Part shown: piece after piece, positions 1 to 6,436 of the stretch | Numbering within the stretch: position 1 is the stretch's first letter | Layout of the letters: each line of letters begins with the position of its first letter | Assembly: GCA_947624425.1 (NCBI GenBank) | Contig: CANQKG010000014.1 | Span: forward strand, 1 to 14,841 | Source: an uncultured Clostridia bacterium | GTDB taxonomy: Bacteria > Bacillota > Clostridia > Oscillospirales > Ruminococcaceae | Length of the DNA stretch: 14,841 nt | Reading direction: 5' to 3' | The notes under the pieces: generated by a model | What the model saw: only the letters and a program-made list of their open reading frames with translations | What the model was told of the DNA's origin: nothing | Databases searched by the model: none | Position numbers and translations under genes: made by a program

Positions 1-141
1 CCCCCGATTCCCCCTTTTCGTCGAAAACCGGTTTGGCTTGCGCCAATTCTGACGCCGCCTGCACCGGTTTTCTCTCAAGGTGTCACGGAAGGCGGCAACT
101 GGACGGCCTCCGTGACGGATTACAAATACTTCCATTACTGA
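1..141 (+). CDS. Possible C-terminal end of a protein gene (partial, unidentified)
   Basis: The first forward frame is open from the window edge to a TGA at 139-141, giving about 46 residues that end in Thr-Asp-Tyr-Lys-Tyr-Phe-His-Tyr. A strong rho-independent terminator begins 20 bases after the stop, which is what the end of a transcription unit looks like. The translated piece is rich in proline in its first half and matches no family I recognise. Against coding, the DNA holds two inverted repeats (24-32 with 63-71, and 82-89 with 109-116), so it could instead be structured non-coding sequence. Another frame is also open to about 152, so the frame choice rests mainly on the terminator spacing. 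Confidence 0.35.
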   Translation, partial: PPIPPFRRKPVWLAPILTPPAPVFSQGVTEGGNWTASVTDYKYFHY

Positions 142-161
142 TCGTTTTTTGACAAACAAAC

Positions 162-187
162 CCGCCCTCAAACGAGGGCGGATTTTT
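162..187 (+). terminator. Rho-independent terminator
   Basis: A perfect 8-bp GC-rich stem (CCGCCCTC at 162-169 with GAGGGCGG at 174-181) closes a 4-base AAAC loop and is followed by ATTTTT. It would end transcription coming from upstream of the window. Confidence 0.9.
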
Positions 188-231
188 GCCTCCGTGCATT
201 CAAACGATATATCGACGAGCTAAACGCCGCA

Positions 232-513
232 TTGTATAACCGCAGCCGCCCCGATGACGAGAACGGAAAATATTATCTTTGCGCGCCGGGCGGCGAGGTC
301 GTTCGCAGAAATGCCGCGTACTTTGCCCTGTGTCCGCAAAAGGACTGCACAAACGGTTCTGGCTCTACCGTCTATCTTTTGACCGACGAGAGCGCTGTAA
401 CCATATCTGCGAAGGACGGGCGGAGCGTAAAGCATATGAATATTTCACCCTTCAGATTATCGAAAGAAACAACAAATCCGAACCCAAAGCCGATCGGCTT
501 CGGGTTCGGATGA
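232..513 (+). CDS. Doubtful short reading frame or gene remnant, 93 codons
   Basis: This frame runs open from directly after the TGA at 139-141 to a TGA at 511-513, but the first usable start is a TTG at 232 with no Shine-Dalgarno sequence before it. Its middle looks protein-like, with Tyr-Tyr-Leu-Cys-Ala-Pro-Gly-Gly and Ala-Leu-Cys-Pro-Gln segments and two Cys residues near each other. Its last dozen codons are the hairpin that serves as terminator of the opposite-strand tRNA gene. I recognise no family. The lack of a start, of an RBS and of a promoter argues for a decayed gene or chance. I list it because it is the only coding candidate in the 380-base stretch between the upstream terminator and the tRNA. 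Confidence 0.2.
   Translation: MYNRSRPDDENGKYYLCAPGGEVVRRNAAYFALCPQKDCTNGSGSTVYLLTDESAVTISAKDGRSVKHMNISPFRLSKETTNPNPKPIGFGFG
464..510 (-). terminator. Terminator of the tRNA-Leu gene
   Basis: The segment 477-510 is a near-perfect palindrome (arms 477-492 and 495-510, one A-C mismatch at 486/501). Read on the minus strand it is followed by a T-rich run (complement of 464-476: mostly T with a few G and C). It lies 12 bases past the tRNA 3' end, the expected place. On the plus strand no T run follows, so it should work one way only. Confidence 0.75.
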
Positions 514-521
514 TATGGGTT

Positions 522-606
522 TGGTGCGGGTAACAGGGGTCGAACCTGCACATCATATGATACGAGATCCTAAGTCTCGCGCGTCTGCCAATTCCGCCAT
601 ACCCGC
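522..606 (-). tRNA. tRNA-Leu(UAG): tRNA-Leu, anticodon UAG
   Basis: Read on the minus strand, GCGGGTA at the 5' end pairs with TACCCGC at the 3' end to form the acceptor stem. This is followed by discriminator A and an encoded CCA (plus-strand 522-524). The anticodon arm is CGAGA-CTTAGGA-TCTCG, which puts TAG at positions 34-36, reading the leucine codon CUA. The long variable arm (a TCATATGA hairpin) makes it a class II tRNA as expected for Leu. The T arm has the GGTTCGACCC pattern, and the D region contains the usual GGCAGAC. All arms pair, so it should be functional. It is divergent from dut. Confidence 0.97.
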
Positions 607-615
607 ATTGCAGAT

Positions 616-645
616 ATTGTACCACATTTTTTGGCTCGCTGTCAA
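616..645 (-). promoter_or_regulatory. Promoter of tRNA-Leu
   Basis: On the minus strand a perfect -35 box TTGACA (plus 640-645) is followed after 18 bases by TACAAT (plus 616-621). This places the start of transcription at about 609, just before the mature tRNA 5' end at 606. Confidence 0.85.
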
Positions 646-676
646 ACGATACAGAGCCACGCTTTGCGGGAATGTA

Positions 677-705
677 TTGACAATCCGCGTCGGGTTGGGT
701 ATCAT
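677..705 (+). promoter_or_regulatory. Promoter of dut
   Basis: TTGACA at 677-682, a 17-base spacer, and TATCAT at 700-705. The predicted transcript starts near 712, leaving a leader of about 37 bases before the dut ATG at 749. It is back to back with the tRNA promoter. Confidence 0.85.
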
Positions 706-748
706 AAATAATAGAAATTTTGCAGGGCAGCGGGAACGGAGGTCGGTT

Positions 749-1255
749 ATGGAACGGATCGCGGCGTTTGAGAGGGTATCGCAGGAACAGTTTATCTCCG
801 ATTGGGTCGCTTGCTTCGGTGACGATACCGGTGCGGCGCAGGCGTACCGGTCGATTCGGCTGCCGAAGCGGGCAACGGCGGGGAGCGCGGGATATGATTT
901 TATCCTGCCCTGTCGGGTCGAACTGGAGCCGGGACAGAGCATTCGCGTTCCGACCGGCATTCGCGCACGGATCGCGGACGGCTGGGTGCTCCAGATCTTC
1001 CCGCGCAGCGGACTTGGATTCAAATATCGGCTCCAGCTTGACAATACAGTCGGCATTATTGACGCGGATTATTACAACGCGAAGAACGAGGGACATATCC
1101 TAATCCAGATCACGAACGACGGGAAATCGGGGCGCGTTCTCACGCTGGACGCGGGAGACGGCTTTGCCCAGGGCATATTCCTGCCCTTCGGGATCACCGA
1201 GGACGACGAGGCAAACGGCGTGCGGGTCGGCGGCTTCGGCAGTACGGGACATTAA
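749..1255 (+). CDS. dut: dUTP diphosphatase (dUTPase), 168 aa
   Basis: This enzyme hydrolyses dUTP to dUMP and pyrophosphate, keeping uracil out of DNA and supplying dUMP for thymidylate synthesis. The trimeric dUTPase motifs are visible in order: motif 1 AGSAGYD (residues 44-50), motif 2 PRSGLG (85-90), motif 3 VGIIDADYYN (101-110) with the catalytic Asp and the uracil-stacking Tyr, and the C-terminal Gly-rich motif 5 GGFGSTGH (161-168). About 35 residues precede the core, a little more than in the E. coli enzyme. The start was chosen at the ATG at 749 because GGAGG at 738-742 lies 6 bases upstream and a consensus promoter lies at 677-705. The open frame reaching further upstream crosses the promoter and the tRNA gene and is not coding. 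Confidence 0.97.
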   Translation: MERIAAFERVSQEQFISDWVACFGDDTGAAQAYRSIRLPKRATAGSAGYDFILPCRVELEPGQSIRVPTGIRARIADGWVLQIFPRSGLGFKYRLQLDNTVGIIDADYYNAKNEGHILIQITNDGKSGRVLTLDAGDGFAQGIFLPFGITEDDEANGVRVGGFGSTGH

Positions 1256-1257
1256 AA

Positions 1258-1292
1258 AAACGGACGGGAGGTGTTTCATTTTCCGTCCGTTT
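1258..1292 (+). terminator. Hairpin after dut, probable terminator
   Basis: AAACGGACGG (1258-1267) pairs perfectly with CCGTCCGTTT (1283-1292) around a 15-base loop, starting 3 bases after the dut stop. The T run is short (TTTGTATT), so termination may be partial and dut could read through into murC. Confidence 0.6.
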
Positions 1293-1302
1293 GTATTATA
1301 CT
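1274..1302 (+). promoter_or_regulatory. Weak candidate promoter of murC
   Basis: TATACT at 1297-1302 is a good -10 box. The position 17 bases upstream carries TTTCAT, a poor -35 box inside the dut hairpin. Transcription would start near 1309, leaving about 20 bases before the murC ATG at 1331. The alternative is readthrough from dut. Confidence 0.35.
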
Positions 1303-1330
1303 AAGGATGAGAGAAAAAACGGGAGTGAAA

Positions 1331-2707
1331 ATGATGATGGATCAGAATTTGCTGGAAGGCAAGCGGCATATCCACTTTATCGGGATCGGCGGATCGGGTA
1401 TGTTCCCGCTGGCGGAGATTCTCCACAGCGAGGGCTTTTATCTGACCGGTTCGGACAATAACGAAACCGAAACGCTGCAGCGGGTGCGTGACCTTGGCAT
1501 ACCGGTCACGCTGGGACAGCGGGCGGAGAATATTGAGGGCGCGGATCTGATCGTGCATACTGCCGCGATCATGGCGGACAATCCCGAACTGATCGCCGCC
1601 CGTGCCAGCGGTGTGCCGGTGCTGGAGCGGAGCGAACTGCTGGGGCTGATCTCCCGTCGGTATGATAACGCGGTCTGTATCAGCGGCACCCATGGGAAAA
1701 CCACCACCACCTCCATGCTGACCCAGATTTTGCTGGGGACGGATATCGATCCCACCATTGTGATCGGCGGAAAGCTGCCCGCGCTGGGCGGAAGCGGTCA
1801 TGCCGGCAGTTCCGACATCATGGTCTGCGAAGCCTGCGAGTTTGTGGACACTTTTTTGAAGCTGGCTTCTGATACGGCGGTGATCTTGAATGTGGACGCC
1901 GATCATTTGGACTATTTCGGCACGCTGGAAAACGTGATCCGCTCCTTCCGCAAATTTGCCGAGCAGACAACCCGCACCGTCATCATAAACGGGGACGACG
2001 CCAATACCTGCAAGGCGGTAGAGGGTCTGGACAAGGAGATCATCACCTTCGGGCGTTCGCCTGAGCGGGACTACTATGCCGCGCATGAAACCAAAGAGGG
2101 CGGCTTCCCTGCCTTTGATTTGATGAAGGGGGATACCTGCCTCGGGCATATCACCCTCAGTGTGCCGGGCAGCCATAATGTGCTCAATGCCACAGCCGCG
2201 GCGGTGACGGCACTGCGGCTCGGCGTGCCGTTCCAGCTGATTCAATCGGGACTGGCGGAGTTCCGGGGCGCCGGACGGCGGTTTGAGATACTCGGCAAGT
2301 ACAACGGTGCGGTGATTGCCGATGATTACGCCCATCACCCTGCCGAGATCAAAATGACGCTGAAAGCCGCACGGGAGATGGGGTACAAGCGGATCATAGC
2401 GGTGTTCCAGCCGTTTACCTATTCCCGCACAGCCATGCTGTTAAATGATTTTGCAAAAACCCTTTCCCTTGCCGACCATGTGGTACTCAGTGAAATCATG
2501 GGGAGCAGAGAGAAGAACACCTACAACATTTACGCCAAGGATTTGGCGGATAAAATAGACGGCTGCCGCTGGTTTGCCACTTTCCCGGAGATCGTGGACT
2601 ATCTGACCGGTGTGATCGGCGAGGGCGATTTGGTCATCACCATGGGGTGCGGCGACATCTATAAAGCGGCGAAGCTGCTGCTCTCCCGTTCGGAGCCGAA
2701 GGCATGA
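1331..2707 (+). CDS. murC: UDP-N-acetylmuramate--L-alanine ligase MurC, 458 aa
   Basis: MurC adds the first amino acid, L-alanine, to UDP-MurNAc in the cytoplasm using ATP, opening the peptide stem of peptidoglycan. The sequence shows the N-terminal UDP-binding fold with HFIGIGGSGM (residues 15-24), the Mur ligase P-loop SGTHGKTTTT (118-127), the NVDADHLDYF segment (187-196), and the C-terminal DDYAHHPAEI motif (331-340). The length is normal for MurC. Three ATG codons in a row occur at 1331, 1334 and 1337. GGGAG at 1321-1325 fits the first two best, so I take 1331. An in-frame GTG at 1271 and an ATG at 1307 lie in the dut hairpin and candidate promoter region and lack an RBS. The stop overlaps the alr start (ATGA), so the two are translationally coupled. 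Confidence 0.98.
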   Translation: MMMDQNLLEGKRHIHFIGIGGSGMFPLAEILHSEGFYLTGSDNNETETLQRVRDLGIPVTLGQRAENIEGADLIVHTAAIMADNPELIAARASGVPVLERSELLGLISRRYDNAVCISGTHGKTTTTSMLTQILLGTDIDPTIVIGGKLPALGGSGHAGSSDIMVCEACEFVDTFLKLASDTAVILNVDADHLDYFGTLENVIRSFRKFAEQTTRTVIINGDDANTCKAVEGLDKEIITFGRSPERDYYAAHETKEGGFPAFDLMKGDTCLGHITLSVPGSHNVLNATAAAVTALRLGVPFQLIQSGLAEFRGAGRRFEILGKYNGAVIADDYAHHPAEIKMTLKAAREMGYKRIIAVFQPFTYSRTAMLLNDFAKTLSLADHVVLSEIMGSREKNTYNIYAKDLADKIDGCRWFATFPEIVDYLTGVIGEGDLVITMGCGDIYKAAKLLLSRSEPKA

Positions 2708-3828
2708 GCCGCCGCACATGGGCGGAGATCCACATCGACCGCCTGCGGGAAAATCTGCGGCTGATCCGCTCTCATCTGCCGCAGAGTACTAGGGTGATGG
2801 CAGTCGTCAAGGCAAACGCCTACGGGCACGGCGATGTGGAAACGGCAGAGGTGCTTTTCGCAGAAGGGGTGCGGCATTTTGCGGTCTCCAATTTGGACGA
2901 GGCGCTTCGCCTGCGGGCGCATGGGATTAAGGGTATGCTGCTGATCTTGGGATATACGCCGCCCGAGGCAGCCGGTATCCTTGCGAAAGAGGAGATCACC
3001 CAAACGGTTTACAGCCTTTCCTTTGCCAAAGCGCTTTCCGACCATGCCGTCAAAGCAGGCGTCACGGTGCGGGCGCATCTGGCGCTGGATACCGGCATGG
3101 GGCGGATCGGCTTTGCCTCAGACGATCCCGATGATGCGGTCAACGAGATCGAACAGGCAAGGCTTCCGGGGATCGCCTACACCGGTATGTTCACCCATTT
3201 TGCCGTGGCGGACTCTCTCCTGCCGGACGATATTGCGTTTACCCGCGCGCAGAAAGCCCGCTTCGACGCGGTGGCAGCAAGGCTGCGCCAAAAGGGCTTG
3301 GAGCTGCCCGAATTACATATCCAGAACAGTGCCGCCACCCTTTTGGGCGAGGGAATGGAATACCCGATCGCCCGATGCGGCATTATCCTCTACGGACTGC
3401 CGCCCAGTCACGACGTTGCGCCGGAGGGACTGCGTCCCGTTATGGAGGAAAAAACCGTGATCTCGATGCTCAAAACCATTCCTGCCGGACATTCTGTTTC
3501 CTACGGCAGAACCTTTGTCGCGGCACGCGATACCCGCGTTGCCACTCTGCCGGTCGGGTATGCCGACGGTTATTTCCGGCTTTTGTCCAATCGCGGCGCG
3601 GTGCTGATCCACGGGAAACGCGCGCCGGTGATCGGGCGTGTCTGTATGGATCAGGCCATGGTGGACGTCACCGATATTCCCGAAGTAAAGGAAGGGGATG
3701 TCGTCACCTTGTTCGGTGAGGACGGGGACGCCGTTCTTTCCCTGACCGAGCTTGCCGATACGGTCGGCACCATCAACTATGAGCTTGCCTGTGCCGTTTC
3801 CGGGCGGGTCAAGCGGGTGTACCGGTGA
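2704..3828 (+). CDS. alr: Alanine racemase, 374 aa
   Basis: This PLP enzyme converts L-alanine to D-alanine for the peptidoglycan stem. Lys36 in AVVKANAYGHGD is the PLP lysine. Tyr267 in VSYGRT corresponds to the second catalytic base, Tyr265 of the Geobacillus enzyme. GYADGY (285-290), DTGMGR (129-134) and TINYE near the C-terminus are further active-site and dimer landmarks. The length is standard and the protein is cytosolic, without a membrane domain, so it is not a VanT-type racemase. The start ATG overlaps the murC stop by four bases, and the stop overlaps the next gene's start (TGATG). Alr and MurC both supply stem-peptide synthesis, which explains the pairing. The overlap with the following regulator gene is less usual. 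Confidence 0.97.
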   Translation: MSRRTWAEIHIDRLRENLRLIRSHLPQSTRVMAVVKANAYGHGDVETAEVLFAEGVRHFAVSNLDEALRLRAHGIKGMLLILGYTPPEAAGILAKEEITQTVYSLSFAKALSDHAVKAGVTVRAHLALDTGMGRIGFASDDPDDAVNEIEQARLPGIAYTGMFTHFAVADSLLPDDIAFTRAQKARFDAVAARLRQKGLELPELHIQNSAATLLGEGMEYPIARCGIILYGLPPSHDVAPEGLRPVMEEKTVISMLKTIPAGHSVSYGRTFVAARDTRVATLPVGYADGYFRLLSNRGAVLIHGKRAPVIGRVCMDQAMVDVTDIPEVKEGDVVTLFGEDGDAVLSLTELADTVGTINYELACAVSGRVKRVYR

Positions 3829-4508
3829 TGAGCATGACAAAAATACTGCTGGTGGAGGACGACAAAAGCATCGTGTCCGCCCTATCTGCCTTTCTGGGCG
3901 GAGAGGGGTTTGCGGTCAAAAGCGCATCGGGGCAGTCTGGCGCGCTGTTTCTCCTTTCTAAGGAGCCGTTCGATTTGGTACTGCTTGATATTTCTTTGGC
4001 GGACGGGAACGGCTTTTCGGTCTGCTCCGCCATCAAGTCGGAGTACAGCATACCGGTCATTTTCCTGACCGCGTCGGGAGATGAGTACAGCACGGTGACC
4101 GGCTTTGAACTGGGCGCGGACGACTATATTGCAAAGCCGTTTCGCCCCCGTGAGCTGGTCACGCGGATTCGGAATATCCTCCGCCTGACCAAAGGCGCCG
4201 GCGCTGTAGTCCACTTAGGGGCGGTAACGGTGGACACCGTGCGCGGCACGGCGGTCAAAAACGGGCGGGACCTTTACCTTTCCGCTTTGGAATACAGGCT
4301 GCTGCTTGTCCTTTTGAATCATCGCGGCGCGGTGCTTTCCCGCTCCCAGCTTTTGGAGGCGATCTGGGACAGCGCGGGGGAGTTTGTCAATGATAATACG
4401 CTGACCGTTTATATCAAGCGGCTGCGTGAGAAGATCGAGGACGACCCTCAGAACCCGACCTTAATCAAAACGGTGCGGGGGATCGGCTATCGGGTGGACG
4501 CCGAATGA
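3828..4508 (+). CDS. OmpR/PhoB-family response regulator, 226 aa
   Basis: This is a two-component transcription factor. The receiver domain (about residues 4-118) has the acidic pair D11/D12, phospho-acceptor D54 in LVLLDISL, T81 in IFLTAS and K103 in YIAKPF, so it should be phosphorylated normally. The C-terminal winged-helix domain (about 128-225) has SALEYRLLLVL, SRSQLLEAIW and the wing segment TVRGIGYRV. The start could be the ATG at 3828, overlapping the alr stop as TGATG, the ATG at 3834 (giving MTKILLVEDD, the commonest form in the family), or the GTG at 3825. No clear Shine-Dalgarno separates them, so coupling to alr is likely. Its stop overlaps the kinase start. The likely targets include the ABC transporter promoter at 5690-5721. 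I do not assign a specific name such as VanR or BceR. Confidence 0.95.
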   Translation: MSMTKILLVEDDKSIVSALSAFLGGEGFAVKSASGQSGALFLLSKEPFDLVLLDISLADGNGFSVCSAIKSEYSIPVIFLTASGDEYSTVTGFELGADDYIAKPFRPRELVTRIRNILRLTKGAGAVVHLGAVTVDTVRGTAVKNGRDLYLSALEYRLLLVLLNHRGAVLSRSQLLEAIWDSAGEFVNDNTLTVYIKRLREKIEDDPQNPTLIKTVRGIGYRVDAE

Positions 4509-5503
4509 AGCTCTTTCGGAATCGGGAGGTCAGCCGCACCTTTCTTGCCGCACTGCTGACTGCGGTAATCGGAACACTCGCCGCCTTTTTCTTTGGTATC
4601 CGGTTCGGCGTGTTTACCCTTGTACTCTGCCTGGTGATGCTGACTGTTTATCTGGCAGGCATGAAAAAACGGTATCGCCAAATCGCGGCGTTGGCGGCGG
4701 ATATCGACCGCATTCTGCACGGCGAAAAGCAAAGCCTGCCGGAGGAATACGCCGAGGGCGAGCTGGGCATTTTACAAAGTGAAATCAATAAAATGACGGT
4801 GCGTCTGCAGGAGCAGCAGCAGCGGCTGGAGGAGGATAAGGCTTTTCTGGCAAATTCCCTTGCCGACATCTCGCACCAAATTCGCACGCCGCTCACCTCG
4901 ATCCATCTGCTGGCGTCCATGCTGTCGGACGATCTGCCTGCCGAACGGCGGCAGGCGTTGTCAATGGAGCTTTACCGGCTTTTGTCCCGCATCGAATGGC
5001 TGATTGACACACTGCTGAAAATTTCTAAACTGGACGCGGGCACGGTATCTTTTGTCTCGCAGCAAATCCCGCTGCGGGAGCTGCTCCAAAAGGTGGTCGA
5101 ACCGCTTTTGATTCCGGCGGAGCTGCGGGAACAGGAGCTTGCAATCACCGCCGAGGGAGATTTCTGCGGCGATATTGCATGGAGCTGTGAGGCGCTCACC
5201 AATATTGTGAAAAACTGCATGGAGCATACACCCGATCACGGGAAAATTAAGATCGCCGCATCCGAAAACCCGCTTTATGCCGAGATCGTGATCTGCGATA
5301 ACGGAAGCGGGATCGCCCCGGAGGATCTGCCGCATATCTTCGAGCGGTTTTATAAGGGGAAAAGCGCGGGAGAAAGCGGCTTCGGGATCGGGCTTGCGCT
5401 GGCGCGGATGATTATCACCGGGCAAAACGGCACGGTGCAGGCGGAAAATCTGCCATCGCACGGCGCAAAATTCACCGTTCGTTTTTATAAAAGAACCGTC
5501 TGA
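4505..5503 (+). CDS. Intramembrane-type sensor histidine kinase, 332 aa
   Basis: This is a membrane sensor kinase and the partner of the preceding regulator (ATGA overlap). Two hydrophobic helices at about residues 11-31 and 34-52 are separated by only a few residues, so there is almost no extracellular sensor. A linker and coiled-coil-like Gln/Glu-rich stretch (about 85-112) leads to the dimerisation helix with phospho-His124 in DISHQIRTPL. The ATPase domain has the N box NIVKNCMEH (233-241), G1 box DNGSGI (265-270), F box IFERFY (278-283) and G2 box GFGIGLALA (292-300). All catalytic elements are present. In the Bce/Gra/Vra systems such kinases sense through a cognate ABC transporter rather than directly. 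An ABC transporter follows 250 bases downstream, which suggests the same logic here, but this is inference. Confidence 0.95.
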   Translation: MKLFRNREVSRTFLAALLTAVIGTLAAFFFGIRFGVFTLVLCLVMLTVYLAGMKKRYRQIAALAADIDRILHGEKQSLPEEYAEGELGILQSEINKMTVRLQEQQQRLEEDKAFLANSLADISHQIRTPLTSIHLLASMLSDDLPAERRQALSMELYRLLSRIEWLIDTLLKISKLDAGTVSFVSQQIPLRELLQKVVEPLLIPAELREQELAITAEGDFCGDIAWSCEALTNIVKNCMEHTPDHGKIKIAASENPLYAEIVICDNGSGIAPEDLPHIFERFYKGKSAGESGFGIGLALARMIITGQNGTVQAENLPSHGAKFTVRFYKRTV

Positions 5504-5516
5504 CCGCCAAAATTCC

Positions 5517-5595
5517 CACAAAACTACCGTCTTTGTCAAGACCTCCCTTGCCATGTTTTTTCACAAAACTACCGTCTTTGTCAAGACCTCCCTTG
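5517..5595 (+). repeat. Two exact 34-bp direct repeats, 45-bp period
   Basis: The 34 bases at 5517-5550 recur without change at 5562-5595, beginning CACAAAACTACCG and ending CCTCCCTTG. The 11-base spacer between them is T-rich. The second copy forms the left end of the palindromic element at 5572-5659. The first copy looks like a duplication of that end. Confidence 0.95.
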
Positions 5596-5659
5596 TTAAA
5601 GGGAGGGGGACCGCGCACGGCGCGGTGGAGGGATTCAAAAGCCCCTTTGACAAAGGCGG
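5572..5659. repeat. 88-bp palindromic interspersed-type element (MITE/REP-like)
   Basis: The ends are inverted repeats: CCGTCTTTGTCAA (5572-5584) and TTGACAAAGGCGG (5647-5659), with 12 of 13 positions complementary. Nested inside are two perfect hairpins: CCTCCCTT-GTTA-AAGGGAGG (5587-5606) and ACCGCGC-ACG-GCGCGGT (5610-5626). There is no room for a transposase, so any movement would need one in trans. Intergenic elements with the same CCTCCCTT/AAGGGAGG core occur, from memory, in many copies in genomes of gut Oscillospiraceae. I could not check copy number here. Confidence 0.7.
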
Positions 5660-5667
5660 CTTTTATT
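5637..5667 (+). terminator. Terminator-like hairpin after the kinase gene
   Basis: AAAAGCC (5637-5643) pairs with GGCTTTT (5658-5664), extended inward by CCTTTG/CAAAGG after a one-base bulge, and followed by ATT. It forms the right end of the palindromic element and could end the murC-alr-regulator-kinase transcript before the transporter promoter. The T run is interrupted, so the strength is uncertain. Confidence 0.5.
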
Positions 5668-5706
5668 GTGACGTTTTTGTTATTCTGTCGTCACCGTCCT
5701 GTCACC
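5668..5706 (+). promoter_or_regulatory. GTCACC repeat array, candidate response-regulator operator
   Basis: GTCACC occurs at 5690-5695 and again at 5701-5706, exactly 11 bases apart, about one helical turn, just upstream of a good -10 box at 5716. An inverted copy, GTGACG, lies at 5668-5673 facing CGTCAC at 5689-5694. OmpR-family regulators typically bind direct repeats with 10-11 bp periodicity over the -35 region. The regulator encoded at 3828-4508 is the obvious candidate. The binding assignment is inference. Confidence 0.5.
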
Positions 5707-5721
5707 CGTGTCGGGTATACT
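5693..5721 (+). promoter_or_regulatory. Promoter of the ABC transporter operon
   Basis: TATACT at 5716-5721 is a good -10 box, while the -35 position (about 5693-5698) carries no consensus and instead lies within the GTCACC repeats. This is typical of activator-dependent promoters. Transcription would start near 5728, about 25 bases before the ATG at 5753. Confidence 0.6.
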
Positions 5722-5752
5722 GGGGCTATCACAGCCGAAAGGGGATACCAAG

Positions 5753-6436
5753 ATGGAGATTCTGCGCGTGGAGCATCTTTCCAAAATTTACGGCAGGGGC
5801 GAAAACGAGGTCAGGGCGCTGGACGATGTGTCCTTCTCGGTCAATCGCGGGGAGTTTGTGGCAATCGTCGGACCGTCCGGTTCGGGAAAATCCACCCTGC
5901 TGCACATTCTCGGCGGCGTGGATCAGCCGACCGGCGGCAAGGTCTATATGGACGGTATGGATGTCTATGCCCGCGGGGAGGAGCAGCTTGCCGTCTTTCG
6001 CCGCAGGCAGGTGGGATTGATCTATCAGTTTTATAATCTGATTCCCGTGCTGAATGTGAGAGAGAATATCACATTGCCGGTGCTGATGGACGGACGGCAG
6101 GTGAACGAAAAACGCCTGCGGGAGCTTTTGCAGACCCTTCGCCTGACCGGACGGGAGCATCATCTGCCGAACCAGCTTTCGGGCGGACAGCAGCAGCGGG
6201 TGTCGATTGGGCGCGCGCTGATGAACGCGCCTGCCGTGGTGCTGGCTGACGAGCCGACCGGCAACCTTGACAGCAAAAACAGTCAGGAGATCGTGAGCCT
6301 GCTCAAGGAGTCAAACCGCATCTACCACCAGACTCTCATCGTGATCACCCATGACGAGAGCATCGCACTGCAGGCGGATCGAATCCTATCCATCGAGGAC
6401 GGGAGGATCACCGGGGACGAGGTGATCCGCAGATGA
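5753..6436 (+). CDS. ABC transporter ATP-binding protein, 227 aa (MacB/Bce-type)
   Basis: This is the ATPase subunit that powers the permease encoded next. It has Walker A GPSGSGKST (residues 40-48), Q-loop Gln92, signature LSGGQQQR (142-149), Walker B VVLADEP with catalytic Glu167, D-loop NLD (171-173) and the H-loop His200 in VITHD. The sequence type (LSKIYGRGENEVRALDDVSF start, GxLD after Walker B) is that of the LolD/MacB/BceA family, which pairs with FtsX-like permeases in antimicrobial-peptide resistance or lipoprotein and peptide handling. The start ATG at 5753 has AAAGGGG at 5738-5744 before it. An open frame extends upstream to about 5708 but crosses the -10 box. The stop overlaps the permease ATG (ATGA), giving coupled, probably stoichiometric translation. 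Confidence 0.96.
   Translation: MEILRVEHLSKIYGRGENEVRALDDVSFSVNRGEFVAIVGPSGSGKSTLLHILGGVDQPTGGKVYMDGMDVYARGEEQLAVFRRRQVGLIYQFYNLIPVLNVRENITLPVLMDGRQVNEKRLRELLQTLRLTGREHHLPNQLSGGQQQRVSIGRALMNAPAVVLADEPTGNLDSKNSQEIVSLLKESNRIYHQTLIVITHDESIALQADRILSIEDGRITGDEVIRR

Noticed and set aside
515..748. Upstream extension of dut
   Set aside because: The frame is open, but it covers the tRNA gene and the dut promoter. The ATG at 749 has a good RBS and gives a normal-length dUTPase.
452..1096. 214-codon frame on the minus strand over dut and tRNA-Leu
   Set aside because: It crosses the tRNA gene, both promoters and the well-supported dut gene, and its translation resembles no family.
1301..2338. 345-codon frame on the minus strand opposite murC
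   Set aside because: It is a shadow of murC; its His/Arg/Gln-rich translation has no recognisable motif.
3828..5503. VanRS-type vancomycin resistance pair
   Set aside because: The domain type is similar, but the neighbouring racemase is a soluble alanine racemase, not VanT, and no vanH, D-Ala-D-Lac/Ser ligase or vanX/Y is present in the window.
5517..5595. CRISPR array
   Set aside because: There are only two repeat copies with an 11-base spacer, one copy is the arm of a larger palindrome, and there are no cas genes.
5533..6036. Open frames on the plus strand overlapping the transporter promoter and ATPase start
   Set aside because: They read through the repeat element and then out of frame through the ATPase gene. 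The ATPase frame has all ABC motifs.
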